Assembly (NCBI GenBank): GCA_019918135.1
Contig: WBZZ01003554.1
Location: forward strand, 1-64,000
From: Paulinella micropora
Taxonomy: Eukaryota > Cercozoa > Imbricatea > Euglyphida > Paulinellidae
Direction: 5' to 3'
DNA: 64,000 bases
Shown: positions 53,010 to 63,500 of the stretch, in pieces
Layout: each line of letters starts with the position of its first letter
Position numbering within the stretch: the stretch's first letter is position 1
Program-made: the position numbers and the translations under genes
The notes under the pieces: generated by a model
The model's input: only the letters and a program-made list of their open reading frames with translations
Databases searched by the model: none
Told to the model about the DNA's origin: nothing

Positions 53010-53828
53010 ATGGAAAAGATTAATAGCATTAAGGTGAAGCCAGTAAAACAAGAGGGTGATGGAAATAAAAAAGCAAAAGGTTATAAATTATTTAATGGGC
53101 CGTATGCCAACATATTTCTACTCGCCCGTAAGAAGAGCGGGAAAATGACAGCACTCTTTGAAATACTGAAACGGACTACAGACAGAAAAACCCGTATTGT
53201 CATTATTGCTTCAACGATACACAAGGACTACATTTATAAAGCAATGGTAAAGCACTTTAAGAACAGGGGAAACCCCATGGCAATATATACCTTTCTTAAA
53301 TCAGATGGTGTAAATGTCATTGATTATGAGTTAGACAAACTGAACAGACAGGACGAGCAACACGAAGGAGAAGTAAAACAGGACAAAGAAGAAATAGAGA
53401 AGCCACAATTTCTTTATTTCGGAAAGGAAAAGAAAAAAGAAGAAGGAGGTGAGAAGAAAGAGAGACCAAGTAAGTATATTTCTCCAGAGGTTGTTTTTGT
53501 TTTGGACGATTTAGGGAGCGGATTAAGAGACAAGTCCGTAAGTGATTTGTTAAAAAATAACAGACACTATAAAAGTAAGGTGATTATGTCAAGCCAGTAT
53601 TTAAACGACCTACGGCCAGAAGCCATTAATCAATTAGACTATTTATTAATCTTTCCGGGCCAGTCTCAGGACAAAATGGAACTCGTGTATAAACACTTAG
53701 ACTTATCTTTTGATTTTGATTATTTTCTCCAAAAATATCACGAGGCTACAAAGGAGAGATTTAATTTTCTTTATGTCTCAAGTGTTGATGATGAGTTAAG
53801 AAAAAATTTTGCCTATCGCATGAAATAA
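53010..53828 (+). CDS. DNA-packaging ATPase (FtsK/HerA, A32-like)
   Basis: 272 residues, starting MEKINSIKVKPVKQEG. A P-loop region sits around residues 38-48 (ARKKSGKMTALFEIL), followed by the Walker B strand VVFVLDDLGSGL (about 160-171) and a sensor-like VIMSSQYLNDL. Genes of this family pump genomes into Polinton, virophage and nucleocytoplasmic virus capsids. A Lys/Glu-rich insert (residues about 112-150) lies between the motifs. Open over its full length, starting right at the end of module B. Confidence 0.88.
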   Translation: MEKINSIKVKPVKQEGDGNKKAKGYKLFNGPYANIFLLARKKSGKMTALFEILKRTTDRKTRIVIIASTIHKDYIYKAMVKHFKNRGNPMAIYTFLKSDGVNVIDYELDKLNRQDEQHEGEVKQDKEEIEKPQFLYFGKEKKKEEGGEKKERPSKYISPEVVFVLDDLGSGLRDKSVSDLLKNNRHYKSKVIMSSQYLNDLRPEAINQLDYLLIFPGQSQDKMELVYKHLDLSFDFDYFLQKYHEATKERFNFLYVSSVDDELRKNFAYRMK

Positions 53829-53884
53829 TTATTTTTGTAATTATTTTTTTTTTGCTGAAAGATTTTTTAAAATCTTTCTATTAT

Positions 53885-54202
53885 ATGGTAGTGAAAACAA
53901 CTCGTGTTGAAGTCATTCCAACAATCGGCAAACGAACTATTAACTCAAGCACCAACATGGCTGGAGGTAAAAAGAAAACTGGACGGAAGAAGGGCAAGGG
54001 GCAGGCTGGTGGTAAAATTAACTGGCAAAAAGTGGGCAAAACCGCAATGGCTGTTGATAAATTTCTTCGCAATAATAAGTTAATCTCTAGGACTGCGGGA
54101 GCATTAAGTAGCGTTGGGGTACCTTACGCTGGTAGTGTTGGTGCTGTAGCATCAAGACTGGGGTATGGTAAGCAGAAAGGGCGAGGAGCACTCAAATTTT
54201 AG
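53885..54202 (+). CDS. Small basic core-like protein
   Basis: About 105 residues from MVVKTTRVEVIPTIG. It has a lysine/glycine-rich middle (GGKKKTGRKKGKGQAGGK) and a Gly/Ala-rich C terminus (AGALSSVGVPYAGSVGAVAS). Such proteins resemble adenovirus core or membrane-lytic precursors (pVII, pX, pVI). The MAGG-K junction resembles sites cut by adenain-like proteases, one of which is encoded nearby. Role inferred from composition and position just after the ATPase. Confidence 0.55.
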   Translation: MVVKTTRVEVIPTIGKRTINSSTNMAGGKKKTGRKKGKGQAGGKINWQKVGKTAMAVDKFLRNNKLISRTAGALSSVGVPYAGSVGAVASRLGYGKQKGRGALKF

Positions 54203-54251
54203 TCCGCTTGCGGACAAATGACACAACACAAGTGTTATGTCTAATTTTAAA

Positions 54252-54396
54252 GATATTTTGTTCTGACTTCGTCATCACAAAACATCGACGACCATTATTT
54301 TTTCTTAAAATAAAAAATCGATGTTTTAGAATATAGATTCAGCGAGCTGAATCGATAGTGAGAATGCGAAGCATGAAGCGCAATTCTAAAATATCA
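54252..54396 (+). promoter_or_regulatory. Repeated intergenic module, copy C (before the coiled-coil protein)
   Basis: Contains GATATTTTGTTCTGACTT, CATCACAAAACATCG (54279-54287 for AAAACATCG), CGATGTTTT at 54319-54327, an extra perfect hairpin GATTCAGC-GA-GCTGAATC (about 54337-54354) and GCGCAATTCTAAAATATCA at the end. It matches copy A on the opposite strand and copy B. It overlaps the start of the coiled-coil gene. Confidence 0.7.
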
Positions 54397-55263
54397 AAGG
54401 TAAGACCCCCGAGGGTTTATAGGAATAAGAGCGGGAAGCCGTATATTATCCAGAAGGGTAAAAAATATTATCTTAATTTCGGAAAAAAGCCAAATGATAT
54501 GAGCACACTTCAAATTGTTAAACTTTTTATGAAATACTTGAGCAGACCAAAAGCAAAGCGAGCACCTAAGCAAAAAGAAGACTTGCGAAAAGTCCAGAGT
54601 TTGTCTGAGATTGAACAAAATACGAGAACAGCCATTAATGACCACTTAGACAAACTCAGAAAGGATAAATACGAAAAGATTGATGAGATAGACCAAAAAG
54701 AGAAAAAAGCACGAGTTGATGCTGAAGAAGAAAAGAAGAGGCAAGAAAGAAAAGACATAGCAGATGCTAAGGAAAGGCAGGATGAGTTAGCAAGGATACA
54801 CCGCAATGAACTATCAGATATCAAGGAACGACAAGAACAAAAAGCCAGAGAACTAAGAAGGGAGCAAAAACTCATAGATGATGTAAAATATGAAGAAGAT
54901 AGAAAAAATATGATACAGGCATTACCACCGCCACCACAATATCAATATATTATGCCACCACAGCAGGGGCAACCACAAGAACAACAGGCACAGCCAGAGG
55001 TAAAAGTTAAGCCAAATAAAGAATTTGAAGATTATAAAAAATTAATCATAAATTCTGGAGTTTTTACTCAAGCAGATATAGATAATTGGGTTCCTAGCAA
55101 AATACAAAGTATAGCAGAAAGCATAAAACAATTTCAAGAACAAAAACTGACAATAGACCAAATGAAAAAATCGCTAGGAGCACAAGAAGCATTAAATAAA
55201 AATATAGGAAACAAACTAGAGGAGGTTAAATACAGATTAATGTTGAAGTGGATTGTCAAATAG
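54358..55263 (+). CDS. Coiled-coil protein of P1
   Basis: Up to 301 residues. The start is basic (SKVRPPRVYRNKSGKPY, then GKKYYLNFGKKPND). A long charged coiled coil from about residue 75 to 190 (DAEEEKKRQERKDIADAKER) follows, then a proline/glutamine linker (LPPPPQYQYIMPPQQGQPQ) and a second helical region. It resembles scaffold or minor virion proteins found between ATPase and protease in polinton-like viruses. The family is not named with certainty, and the true start is uncertain because the repeated module overlaps it. Confidence 0.6.
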   Translation: MRMRSMKRNSKISKVRPPRVYRNKSGKPYIIQKGKKYYLNFGKKPNDMSTLQIVKLFMKYLSRPKAKRAPKQKEDLRKVQSLSEIEQNTRTAINDHLDKLRKDKYEKIDEIDQKEKKARVDAEEEKKRQERKDIADAKERQDELARIHRNELSDIKERQEQKARELRREQKLIDDVKYEEDRKNMIQALPPPPQYQYIMPPQQGQPQEQQAQPEVKVKPNKEFEDYKKLIINSGVFTQADIDNWVPSKIQSIAESIKQFQEQKLTIDQMKKSLGAQEALNKNIGNKLEEVKYRLMLKWIVK

Positions 55264-55414
55264 TAATGTTGAAAAAAAACTGACTATTAAATTCTTGGTG
55301 AAGCACTAAGGGAAAAACTTAAAAATGAAGGCCACGATGTTAAAGGTTGGAACCAAAGGGCATCATGGATAATAGACAGAATTATAAAACATAAAATAAA
55401 TGTAGGAGACGAAA
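55264..55414 (+). other. Short interval with a possible small frame
   Basis: A short open stretch with EGHDVKGWNQRASW and IIDRIIKHKIN reads up to the next gene start and may be a tiny protein or a gene remnant. Too short to classify. Confidence 0.3.
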
Positions 55415-56314
55415 ATGGCTGAAGTAAAAAAGAAACTCGCAGAATATTTGGGCTTACAAACGGGAACTGGATTAGAAGATTTGATTAATAAAGTGTTTTC
55501 CGTAAAAAACATTAAAAAGTATTTATCACGAAAAGAATGGGTTCATTCAATGAGAAAAAAAGATTATGTTAATGCTCTTATAAATAAATATAGAAATGAA
55601 CAGCAACTGGAGGGGGTTTCAACCCCTACCATACCCACGAGCGTCGCGGAGACGCCATAGCAACCACTGCCAGAGGAGACAACCATACACCCGAGCGTCG
55701 CGGAGACGCCACAGCAACCACAGCCAGAGGTGCCACAGCCTGAGCCACAGCAAGAGGAGCGCACCAACGAAGTTGGTGATGCGTCCTTTGGACAGCAACA
55801 GCCAGACGAACAAACTGGAGAGGGGCGGGGACTAATGACTTATGAAATAGACGACATAATGAAAAAATATGGATGGTATCTAGGAGCGATAGCCAGTGAT
55901 GAAATCTACAAGTTGAAGCCCGGAAGCAGAAAGCGATACGGATTTATTATGAATTTGGACAATCACAAACAAGCGGGGTCTCATTGGATTGCTATATGGA
56001 TAAGTCTAGATAAAGACAGGAGTGTTGAAGTGTATGACTCATTAGCACTTTACGAGCCAACAGAAGACTTTCAGCAACAAATAAAACAACTAATTGACCG
56101 AAGCCACCCCGATAGTTATTTATTAATGAAGGTTAATCAAGTAAAAGAGCAGAGTGATACTTCCTCAACTTGTGGATGGTTTGCTATGCGGTTTCTTCTC
56201 CTTCGTTCAAAAGGTGTAAGGTTTAAATTCGCCAGTGGCTACACAGATTTGAAAGAAGATGAAGCGGAGAAATTAAAAGCACAGCACGGGTATGGTTTTG
56301 ATACGTATATCTGA
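55415..56314 (+). pseudogene. Adenain-like maturation protease of P1, broken
   Basis: The upstream part (MAEVKKKLAEYLGLQ, then a helical KKYLSRKEWVHSM segment) leads into a Pro/Glu-rich linker with PSVAETPQQP-type repeats. The C-terminal 150 residues carry the cysteine protease core in family order: histidine in GSHWIAIWI, aspartate in EVYDSLALY, glutamine in VKEQSDTSS and cysteine in TCGWFAMRFL. Adenain/Ulp1-type enzymes of Polintons mature capsid and core proteins. About one break, in the linker region. Confidence 0.82.
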
Positions 56315-56358
56315 ATAATGTATTAAAGAAAAAAGAATATAAAAGAATATAAAATAAT

Positions 56359-56943
56359 ATGCCAGACTACAAAAAAAGAAAAATTTATGCTATCAGGTCT
56401 CACCAGACAAATGAAATTTATATCGGTTCAACAACTCAAACATTAGCACAAAGAATTGCTAAACATAAGTATGATATGAAACAATATCAAAATAATAAGA
56501 AGAATTTTTCAACTTCATTTAAAATGTTGGAATATGACGATGCCTATATTGAATTAATAGAATTGTGTCAGTGTGAAAGCAAAATAGAATTGGAAAAGCG
56601 AGAAGGAGAATACATAAGAAATATGAAATGTGTGAATAGATGTATCGCTGGAAGAACTAGGAAAGATTGGACTGATGAGAAAAAAGAATATTTAATTTAA
56701 TATAGAAAAGACAATAAAACCCACAGGTCAAACAATTGGAAAAAGTACTATGAAAATAATAAAGAAAACCTTTTGAGAAAAAATAGAGAATATAGACTTC
56801 AAAAGAGATTTGAGTGTGAATGTGGAGTAAATGTATCGGATATAATTTCTGCAAAAGAAACACACTTCAAATCAAACAAACATATAAATTACATTAATAG
56901 TTTATATTTTGATATATCAGATATCCAAAAATTATTTGTATAA
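56359..56943 (+). pseudogene. GIY-YIG endonuclease, copy 3
   Basis: Starts MPDYKKRKIYAIRSHQTNE, with EIYIGSTTQTLAQRI and KREGEYIRNMKCVN. A C-terminal ECECGVNVS...HFKSNKHI segment matches the zinc-finger-like end of copy 1. It lies in the gap between protease and penton. Broken in about one place. Confidence 0.82.
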
Positions 56944-56949
56944 TATATC

Positions 56950-57744
56950 ATGGAGTACAAAGGTGGTCGTTCAAGTTCCATTTACTACATAAATAGTAAA
57001 AATAGAATAACGGGAACAGACAGAGACTTTACACACGAAATCAATATGAAGGGGCTAGACAATCCCACACATTGTAAAATTCTTCATATCTATGTTCCAA
57101 AGTCGTATTACTCTGTGGCTTCACCATATAATACTTTTACATTATCCGAAGACGGGTGTGAGGCTTTAATTACGATACCTGAGGGAAACTACACAATGAA
57201 CAACTTAAAAAATAAACTATCTGAGATACTGACGGCAGAAAGTCCAAATGACTTTACTTATGTTGTCTCAAGCAACAATACAAACACAGAAGCGGAGGAT
57301 GGCAAATTAACATTCAGTGTTTCAAATAACGGAGGCATTCAACCGCTGTTTATATTTGATGATGATACACATATTCATGAGGTTATGGGATTTGATAGAA
57401 ATTCAACATATTTCTTTGCTAATGATTTTATTAAATCGCCAAATGTGATTATTCTAACTGGTGAAAAAACTTTGTATTTTCAATCGGATTTGGTGAATGA
57501 AGGTGATAATCATGTGCTTCAAGAAATATATACAGCGAACGAAATTCCTTTTGGTTCTGTCATTTATGACGGCTCTGGAAGCGAATACGGGAAGATATTA
57601 TCTGCGAGTTCAAACAATGTATTCAGGTTTTACTTGACGGACGAAAACGACCAAGCAATAAATCTTAATGGTTTAGGTATCGTTATGACATTACTGGTTT
57701 ATTATTTATTTACTTCATTTTTCAATTTGTTAAAGGCTAGATAA
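56950..57744 (+). CDS. Penton (minor capsid) protein of P1
   Basis: 264 residues, starting MEYKGGRSSSIYYINSKNR. The family motif YYINSKNR is near the N terminus, IPEGNYTMNNLKNKL about residue 80 and FYLTDENDQAINLNG near the end. The last 20 residues are hydrophobic (GIVMTLLVYYLFTSFFNLL). It would form capsid vertices from a single jelly roll. Open along its whole length. The P2 copy at 34192-34860 is nearly identical where it overlaps. Confidence 0.88.
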   Translation: MEYKGGRSSSIYYINSKNRITGTDRDFTHEINMKGLDNPTHCKILHIYVPKSYYSVASPYNTFTLSEDGCEALITIPEGNYTMNNLKNKLSEILTAESPNDFTYVVSSNNTNTEAEDGKLTFSVSNNGGIQPLFIFDDDTHIHEVMGFDRNSTYFFANDFIKSPNVIILTGEKTLYFQSDLVNEGDNHVLQEIYTANEIPFGSVIYDGSGSEYGKILSASSNNVFRFYLTDENDQAINLNGLGIVMTLLVYYLFTSFFNLLKAR

Positions 57745-57764
57745 ATTAGTCCCTTAGGACAATT

Positions 57765-57784
57765 GTCGATAGCATGCTATCGAC
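57765..57784. promoter_or_regulatory. Perfect 20-bp palindrome between penton and capsid genes
   Basis: GTCGATAGCATGCTATCGAC is its own reverse complement. It is overlapped on the left by the smaller palindrome GACAATTGTC. The same pair occurs in P2 at 34152-34171. It could be a transcription terminator, a processing hairpin or a protein-binding site. Confidence 0.7.
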
Positions 57785-57872
57785 TTAATTAATTTTAGAA
57801 TTATTTATTTTTTTTGTATAAATATATTTCGTGTATTAATCAACTTACACTACTTCAAAACAAAAACAAAAA

Positions 57873-59213
57873 ATGCCTGTCCAATATGGCGGAGAACTTA
57901 CTCATAGCCCAAGCGAACTTATCCGCGGTAAGTATTCGCTTAACAAACTTACTGCCCGCGAAAGTCTTGCGACAATTCCAATTACCAACGTTGGAGGAAT
58001 TGAATCAACTTTTGAAATTCCTACTCGTCCTTTGAACCTCGCAAGATCTGTGTTGCGATTTACCTACACACCAGATGCGTAACCGAATTCCTATGGACTG
58101 CCTTCCGATGATTAAGACGATTGAACTGCGAAGCCGAAGCGGTCAGTATCTGTGTAATCTTCAACATGTGGGACATTATACTAAGATGGTTTGGAAACCT
58201 GAGATTTCTTATGATAGATTTATGGCTTTGGAAAACCACGGGGCAGGGTCTGGTTATGGGTCCATGCTTCAAAAGTGTAATGTGCCTAATGATACACAAG
58301 CCTCGCCTGCTGATAGAAAAACTATGGTCGATGCTGGTTATGCAAATGTATTTGATGATGGTGCGACTGCTTTCACTGCTATTGGTGCTACTAATGCTGG
58401 TGATGAATCCGCCCACATTGTCACTCGTATAACCGAAATGCTTCGCACCCTTGGAACAAGAGTTCAAAATTATGCAACACAGCCTCCTATCACTGCCCGC
58501 CGTCATAATGATTTGCTTGTTGCAGCAGGAACGGGAGCCTCCTCTGTTGTAAATGTTGCTTATGAGGAGGCGAAGTATTTTGAAGGAGGAGGCAGTAACA
58601 CCCCTACTCCCGTTATCAATCTGTCTATTCCTCTAGGCATGCTTTTTGGAACCATTTTTGAAATTGATAAGACTATCGGCTTTAATGAAATTCTTGATCT
58701 GAGGATTGTGTGGGAGGGAACACAGAAAACAGTATTTTATGGAACTGATGTCTTGAGTGTTGCAGCAGGGGCGACTGCCACCGCACAATCCGCAAATATT
58801 ACCAACCTTAACTTATTTCTCGCTGTTGAAACCGACCCGAATGTTATCTTGGGTGTTCAACAAAAGATTGCTGGTGAAGGATTTTCGTTTAAGACTGAAT
58901 ACCATATCTCTTGGAAAAATAATTTCGCGGCGGGAACCAGTCATTTGTTTTGAAGATGAACCGCTCGCAGGGTGAGAGAATTCGCCTAATTTACACTAGC
59001 GGGTTTAATAATACCGAAACTTCAAACACCGCATTCGATTGCGATAACCGAGCACAGGCTAAGATTACTGATTATTATACTACTTTGGACAGTAATAGAA
59101 TTCAGCAGTTTGATATCACTTGCTCTCGCGATGAAGACTATATGCTATTGAAGGAAAAGGTTAAGGGCTCTGCTATTTTGAACTCTAATGTGTATAAATA
59201 TAACTGGTTCCAT
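57873..59213 (+). pseudogene. Major capsid protein (double jelly-roll) of P1, broken and interrupted by a LINE
   Basis: Starts MPVQYGGELTHSPSELIRG. Recognisable parts are ESTFEIPTRPLNLARSVLRF, NRIPMDCLPMIKTIEL, SIPLGMLFGTIFEIDKTIG and ITDYYTTLDSNRIQQF. It forms the main shell of the particle. The gene carries about two breaks besides the LINE insertion at 59213. The partner copy in P2 lacks that insertion. Confidence 0.87.
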
Positions 59214-59462
59214 TTTTTTTTATTGATTTTGCTAAAATTATTGTACAATGAGAAAGACAGTATTCCCACCCAAACCCGTAGCGGTTGCGGGGCGCCTGCA
59301 CTACGACCACCAACATCAGGGACACCGACTAAGCGGGTTTGATGGCTGGGGGAGCATTTGGCCTTGAGCGAATGGCAGCCCGCTAGGATCTGTGCGCAAA
59401 CGGTCCGGAGACACAGATGCACGTCGTAGAAAGGGTAGAGATAGAGAAGGAGAGAGAGAGAT

Positions 59463-59517
<55 letters not shown>

Positions 59518-60573
59518 ACGAAAGAGATAGAGAGAAAGAGAGCGAGAGAGAAAGAACGAGAGAGAAAGGACGACAGAGAGAAGGGACAGCCGATAGCCTA
59601 CAGGAACCTCCCGACCAACACACAAACCTAGTAACCGGCTGGCACAGGCCAATTCAGACCGGGAAGAATCTTCCCGGAAGCGAAGCAGCCAACACGTCCC
59701 GGCGCATCTGGGCCCATTCGTCCAGGTCGAAGCGGGACTCCCATCCAGCGCCAATCCATGGGCGACAAGTCGTAGACACACCGATCCTGACTCGAGCAGG
59801 CCCACAGGGCACCAGCTGAATCGCAGGAACGCCAGAGAGAGAGAGCGCAACAAGGAAGAGAGAAAGAGAGGGGGGCCGGTCGTAGAGGAGAAAGAGAGGG
59901 AACAGAGTGAAAGTGATCCCACAAGGGAGCGCGGTCCAAGGCAAGAGGCCGCGCTTAAGCCTGGTCCGTCCGTCCCACCCAGGAAACATCCCCCCCACAG
60001 ACCAGGAAACCAGCAGAGACGCTGGAAATTTGAAAAACCGAATCCCGACAAGAGAGAGAAGACAGAAGAAGAAGCACAGTCAACCCTAGACGAGTCCTCC
60101 ATCCCCATGACTATGCAGCTCCCTGAGAAGGGGGGGACACAGACAGGACGGATTACCCTCCCAGAGACTCAAAGCGGGCGGAGGCTAGGTCGGGAGAAAA
60201 AAGAGGCGGAAGGCTGGATGGGGGGGGGGGAGAGGAATTCAAAACTCTAGCCAGGGCTAGGCCCCTTCGGTTCCGTGGCCCCGAGGAGAGGTGGGATTCG
60301 ATGGGGAGTCAAGGGTGGGAGGAAAAGGAGACTCCATAGGCAAGCTAGTGTGCCAGTGGGTCGTCTGACTTGCTGGTGGGCTAAGCGAGCCACAGGAGAC
60401 CCTCTCCTCCCACATCTACGGGATCGGTGCGATGGATTTTCGTCCCCCCTTGGACTCAGCTTCGGTGGGATACCTTGGGCCTCTGGTGGACTTCCTTCTC
60501 CGCCTCTCCGCTCGCCTCCCGCCTCTGGACAAAGCAACAAAGGGGACCAGGTAGGGCGAAGGAGCACGCCCAC
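59214..60573 (-). other. 3' untranslated region of the LINE
   Basis: GC-rich and without a supported gene. A long (GA)n tract lies at 59446-59515 on the plus strand. The far end has an AATAAA-type signal merged with the short A tail. Confidence 0.75.
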
Positions 60574-63500
60574 CTACTGAGGGGGGAGGAAAGGAGGGTT
60601 TGGAGGAGGTCCCGCAGGGAAATGGTGAAGGAAGTTCCAAGTCTGGATGATATGCTCATGGCAAATCCTGGTTAGGCCTTGGTAGATCTGCTGCGCGATG
60701 CTCTTGGAGAAATGGAAGCACAGTTCGTCAAATGAGGCTTGGGAGATGTATCCTCTCGCCCCCATTGCGATCATAATAAGATTGGTAGACATTGGACGTC
60801 TCCTAATGGTCTGCCTGCTTATCGCTTCTTCCAGCGGGAGGTATCGGTGATCATAGATCGCCCGCGGGTTATATCCCCACGCCTGATGGGACTTCCAGGG
60901 GATAGCTGGCCAGGTGCTGGGCGGGTCTTCTCCCCGAAACGCATTTGGGTCCTTCGGTCGGTAAGGGGGGTTCACCCGACGTCCATCTCGGTCCCAGGTA
61001 TCCCGCCGATCGTCTGGCGACTGTCTCGCGGGGAGACAGGAGTCATCTTCGCGGACCAGCCATTGATCCTCCCGGGTCGTGTAGTCTATCAGGGTAACGT
61101 GGTTTGATCTTCGAGAGGCGGTGACCAGCAGGTCTATCTTGTGCGAAAAACCCGGTCCCGCCATGTCCACCATCACCTGCGCGGCGGGGTGAATGAAAGC
61201 CGGCGAGAGAGGTGGGGCAAGAAGGGGGGCTCCCTCCGGGGCGGGGAGACCTGCGTCCGCACGAGGGGGGGCACTATCTTGCTTCGGTCGAGGGAAGGCT
61301 CCCTCCTCCCCGATGATGAAGACTTTGCAGTCCGGTGCTATGCCATCGTCGTTGTCTGACCGCTCCAAGCAGCTGCGGATCCACTGTCTGCATTTGGAGT
61401 GCCGCTGATCCAGTAGAGACTTGAGGGCCTCCGAGTGGAAGGAGGACTTTGAGAGCAAGTAGTGGCTGATGCTCCCAGTGACCCTGCAGCCATACGGGCA
61501 GGAGGTCGAGGTGGCCCCCTTGGTAATCACAGTGCTGACCCTCGCCGGAGTGGGCCAGACATCTAGCTGGCATTTGAGTACTATGGCTACCTCTCTCACT
61601 GAAAGGCCGCCGTTGGGTTGAAGGAAATGGTTGGTAATGGCTTGGAAGGGTCTGCGTATTTCCGAGCGGATCCCCCATGTTAGGCCGAAGCGGGGCGCCA
61701 CTTTGAATTTATTAGCGTCTTCCGAGCATCTCTGGCGAAGCTTCCATAGGTTGTAGGAGGTCCAATTCTTCTTGACTTGGGCGATGGCTTGGTCTACTGA
61801 CCCTGGAGCGACAGTCTCCTTGGTGAGAAAGTTAGTGACGGAGAGAACGACTGGGACCTCTAGTGCGTTCCATTCGAAGCGGGCCGGGGGAACGTCATAT
61901 GCCTCCCTGAATCGGGCAAGGCTGTGTTCTGCATCGGATCGCTGCTGTCGCCCGTCGGGCCATGACGAGTCACTTACATGCCCTGGAGGGATGCGCGGGT
62001 TAATGCCAATGCCCAGTGCTCTGCAGGCGCGGATCCAATGAAGTACCATAAGTCCGTCGCGGCGATCCTCCTTGAGCAGATGCAGGTGACCTTGCCATCC
62101 AAGGAAAGGCTGGTCTGGGGGGTCCGGAAGCTTGGGGCACTGCTTGTTGATGTCCTCTGGTATGGGGGCTTCGTCCCTGAGAGCGCCCCTGTTCACAGCG
62201 TTGACGTACCGCGGGTAGAAAGCTGGAATGATGCAGTCGGTGGGGACCTCCACCCCGTGGAAAACGGAGTGCATTCGCCATATGTCCGGTGGATGAATCG
62301 GTGGATGCATCAGTGGCGGGCGCGGTCCGCCGTCCCCTGCCCATCTGAACGAGAAGCGCGTGCTTGGCGGCTGTGGGGGGCAAGAGCTCTTGGGAGCAGC
62401 TCGGCGACCACGGAGGGGGAGACGCTGGGGACAGAGATCCTTGTTCCTGGGGAAGTAATAATCCCACGCTAGGCGTAGATGCGCATCCACCGCGTATTGA
62501 ACGTATGGATCGGTCGAAAGGAGGCATTTGATAAACACCGTGAAAGTTCGCAGGTAGTACCGGGTGGAGAACTGGTGAAGGCCGAATCCTCCCCCTCCTC
62601 CTATGGGGCCGTAAAGCACCGCGTTTGGAATCTCCTGGGGAGACAGCTGAAGAGTCTCCCGGATATGGTCCCGAAAAGCTGTGTCTAGGTCCCGAAGCAA
62701 CTTCTGGGGGAAGGGGGTCCACCCGAAGGAAAAATCTAGGATGCTGGTGAGGAGACACGTGAGGGCTTTCCTTTTCCTTGCAAGCGAGAGGTCGAGGCTG
62801 TGTATCAACCGGGCAGTAGCCACGAACCTTGAAATCGCGTAGTCTCTTTGGATCTGCGGGTTATTGTTGCCGTCGGTGTGGAGCCCCAGGGACCGAAAGA
62901 CTTCAATTGCCGAACGGTTTCTAATCACGGTGGGGGGGCACGTTGAGTCCCGGCCGGGTGCAGTGAGAGAAATCGGGACAGCGTAGACACCTTTGCCCTC
63001 TTCACTAACCAGGCAGATGACAGAGCATTTTTCCGCCGCACAGATCTGGCGTGCGGCCCTAAGTTGCGTATAAAGAAGTGAGAAGCCCTTTTGTGCCTCG
63101 GGAATGTAGAGCTCCGGTGGACCATCCCCTCCTAGGGCTGCCCAGTTATCGTCCGCAAATTTGTGATCTGCAGTCAACGGGGGCCTCAGGGGGTAGACGG
63201 AGGTGTTCTGGGAGCGGTCGCTGCTAGTGCCATCGTAGAACCGGTATCCTGCTGGCATAAATTGCTGGGCAGGGCACAAGCGGGTAAGGTATTCGTCGAG
63301 AACCCCGTATGTGCCCGGGCTGAGCGCTCCACCTTGAGGGATCCCTCGGGAGCGGTGAATTTCGTCCGGCAAAACAGCAGACTTCCCTGTAGAGTCCGGG
63401 ACCTTGAGCTTGAGCGGGGAGTCTTTGAACCGATGGCGGAGGAAAGCAAACAGCTCGGGGAACTCCCCCTCCTGAGCCACCACATGGGAGTACGCTTCGC

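Larger units (their letters stand above)
40892..59213 (+). mobile_element. Polinton-like element P1, nearly complete but broken
   Basis: About 18 kb of AT-rich virus-type genes: small basic protein, protein-primed DNA polymerase B, GIY-YIG nuclease, integrase, charged protein, S74 fibre, small membrane proteins, packaging ATPase, core-like protein, coiled-coil protein, adenain-like protease, second functional-looking GIY-YIG, penton and major capsid protein. That is the full Polinton hallmark set. Size and content fit Polintons/Mavericks (15-20 kb) or integrated polinton-like viruses. The right end is cut by a LINE at 59213, and the left terminal repeat was not found. Roughly ten breaks in total are spread over polymerase, integrase, fibre, protease, nucleases and capsid. 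The near identity with the P2 copy suggests recent activity of the family. Confidence 0.92.

Noticed and set aside
59383-60108. Frames with Ser/Leu/Arg-rich content across the LINE 3' region.
   Set aside because: Driven by the (GA)n tract and high GC content; no domain and the region lies between the LINE stop codon and its A tail.
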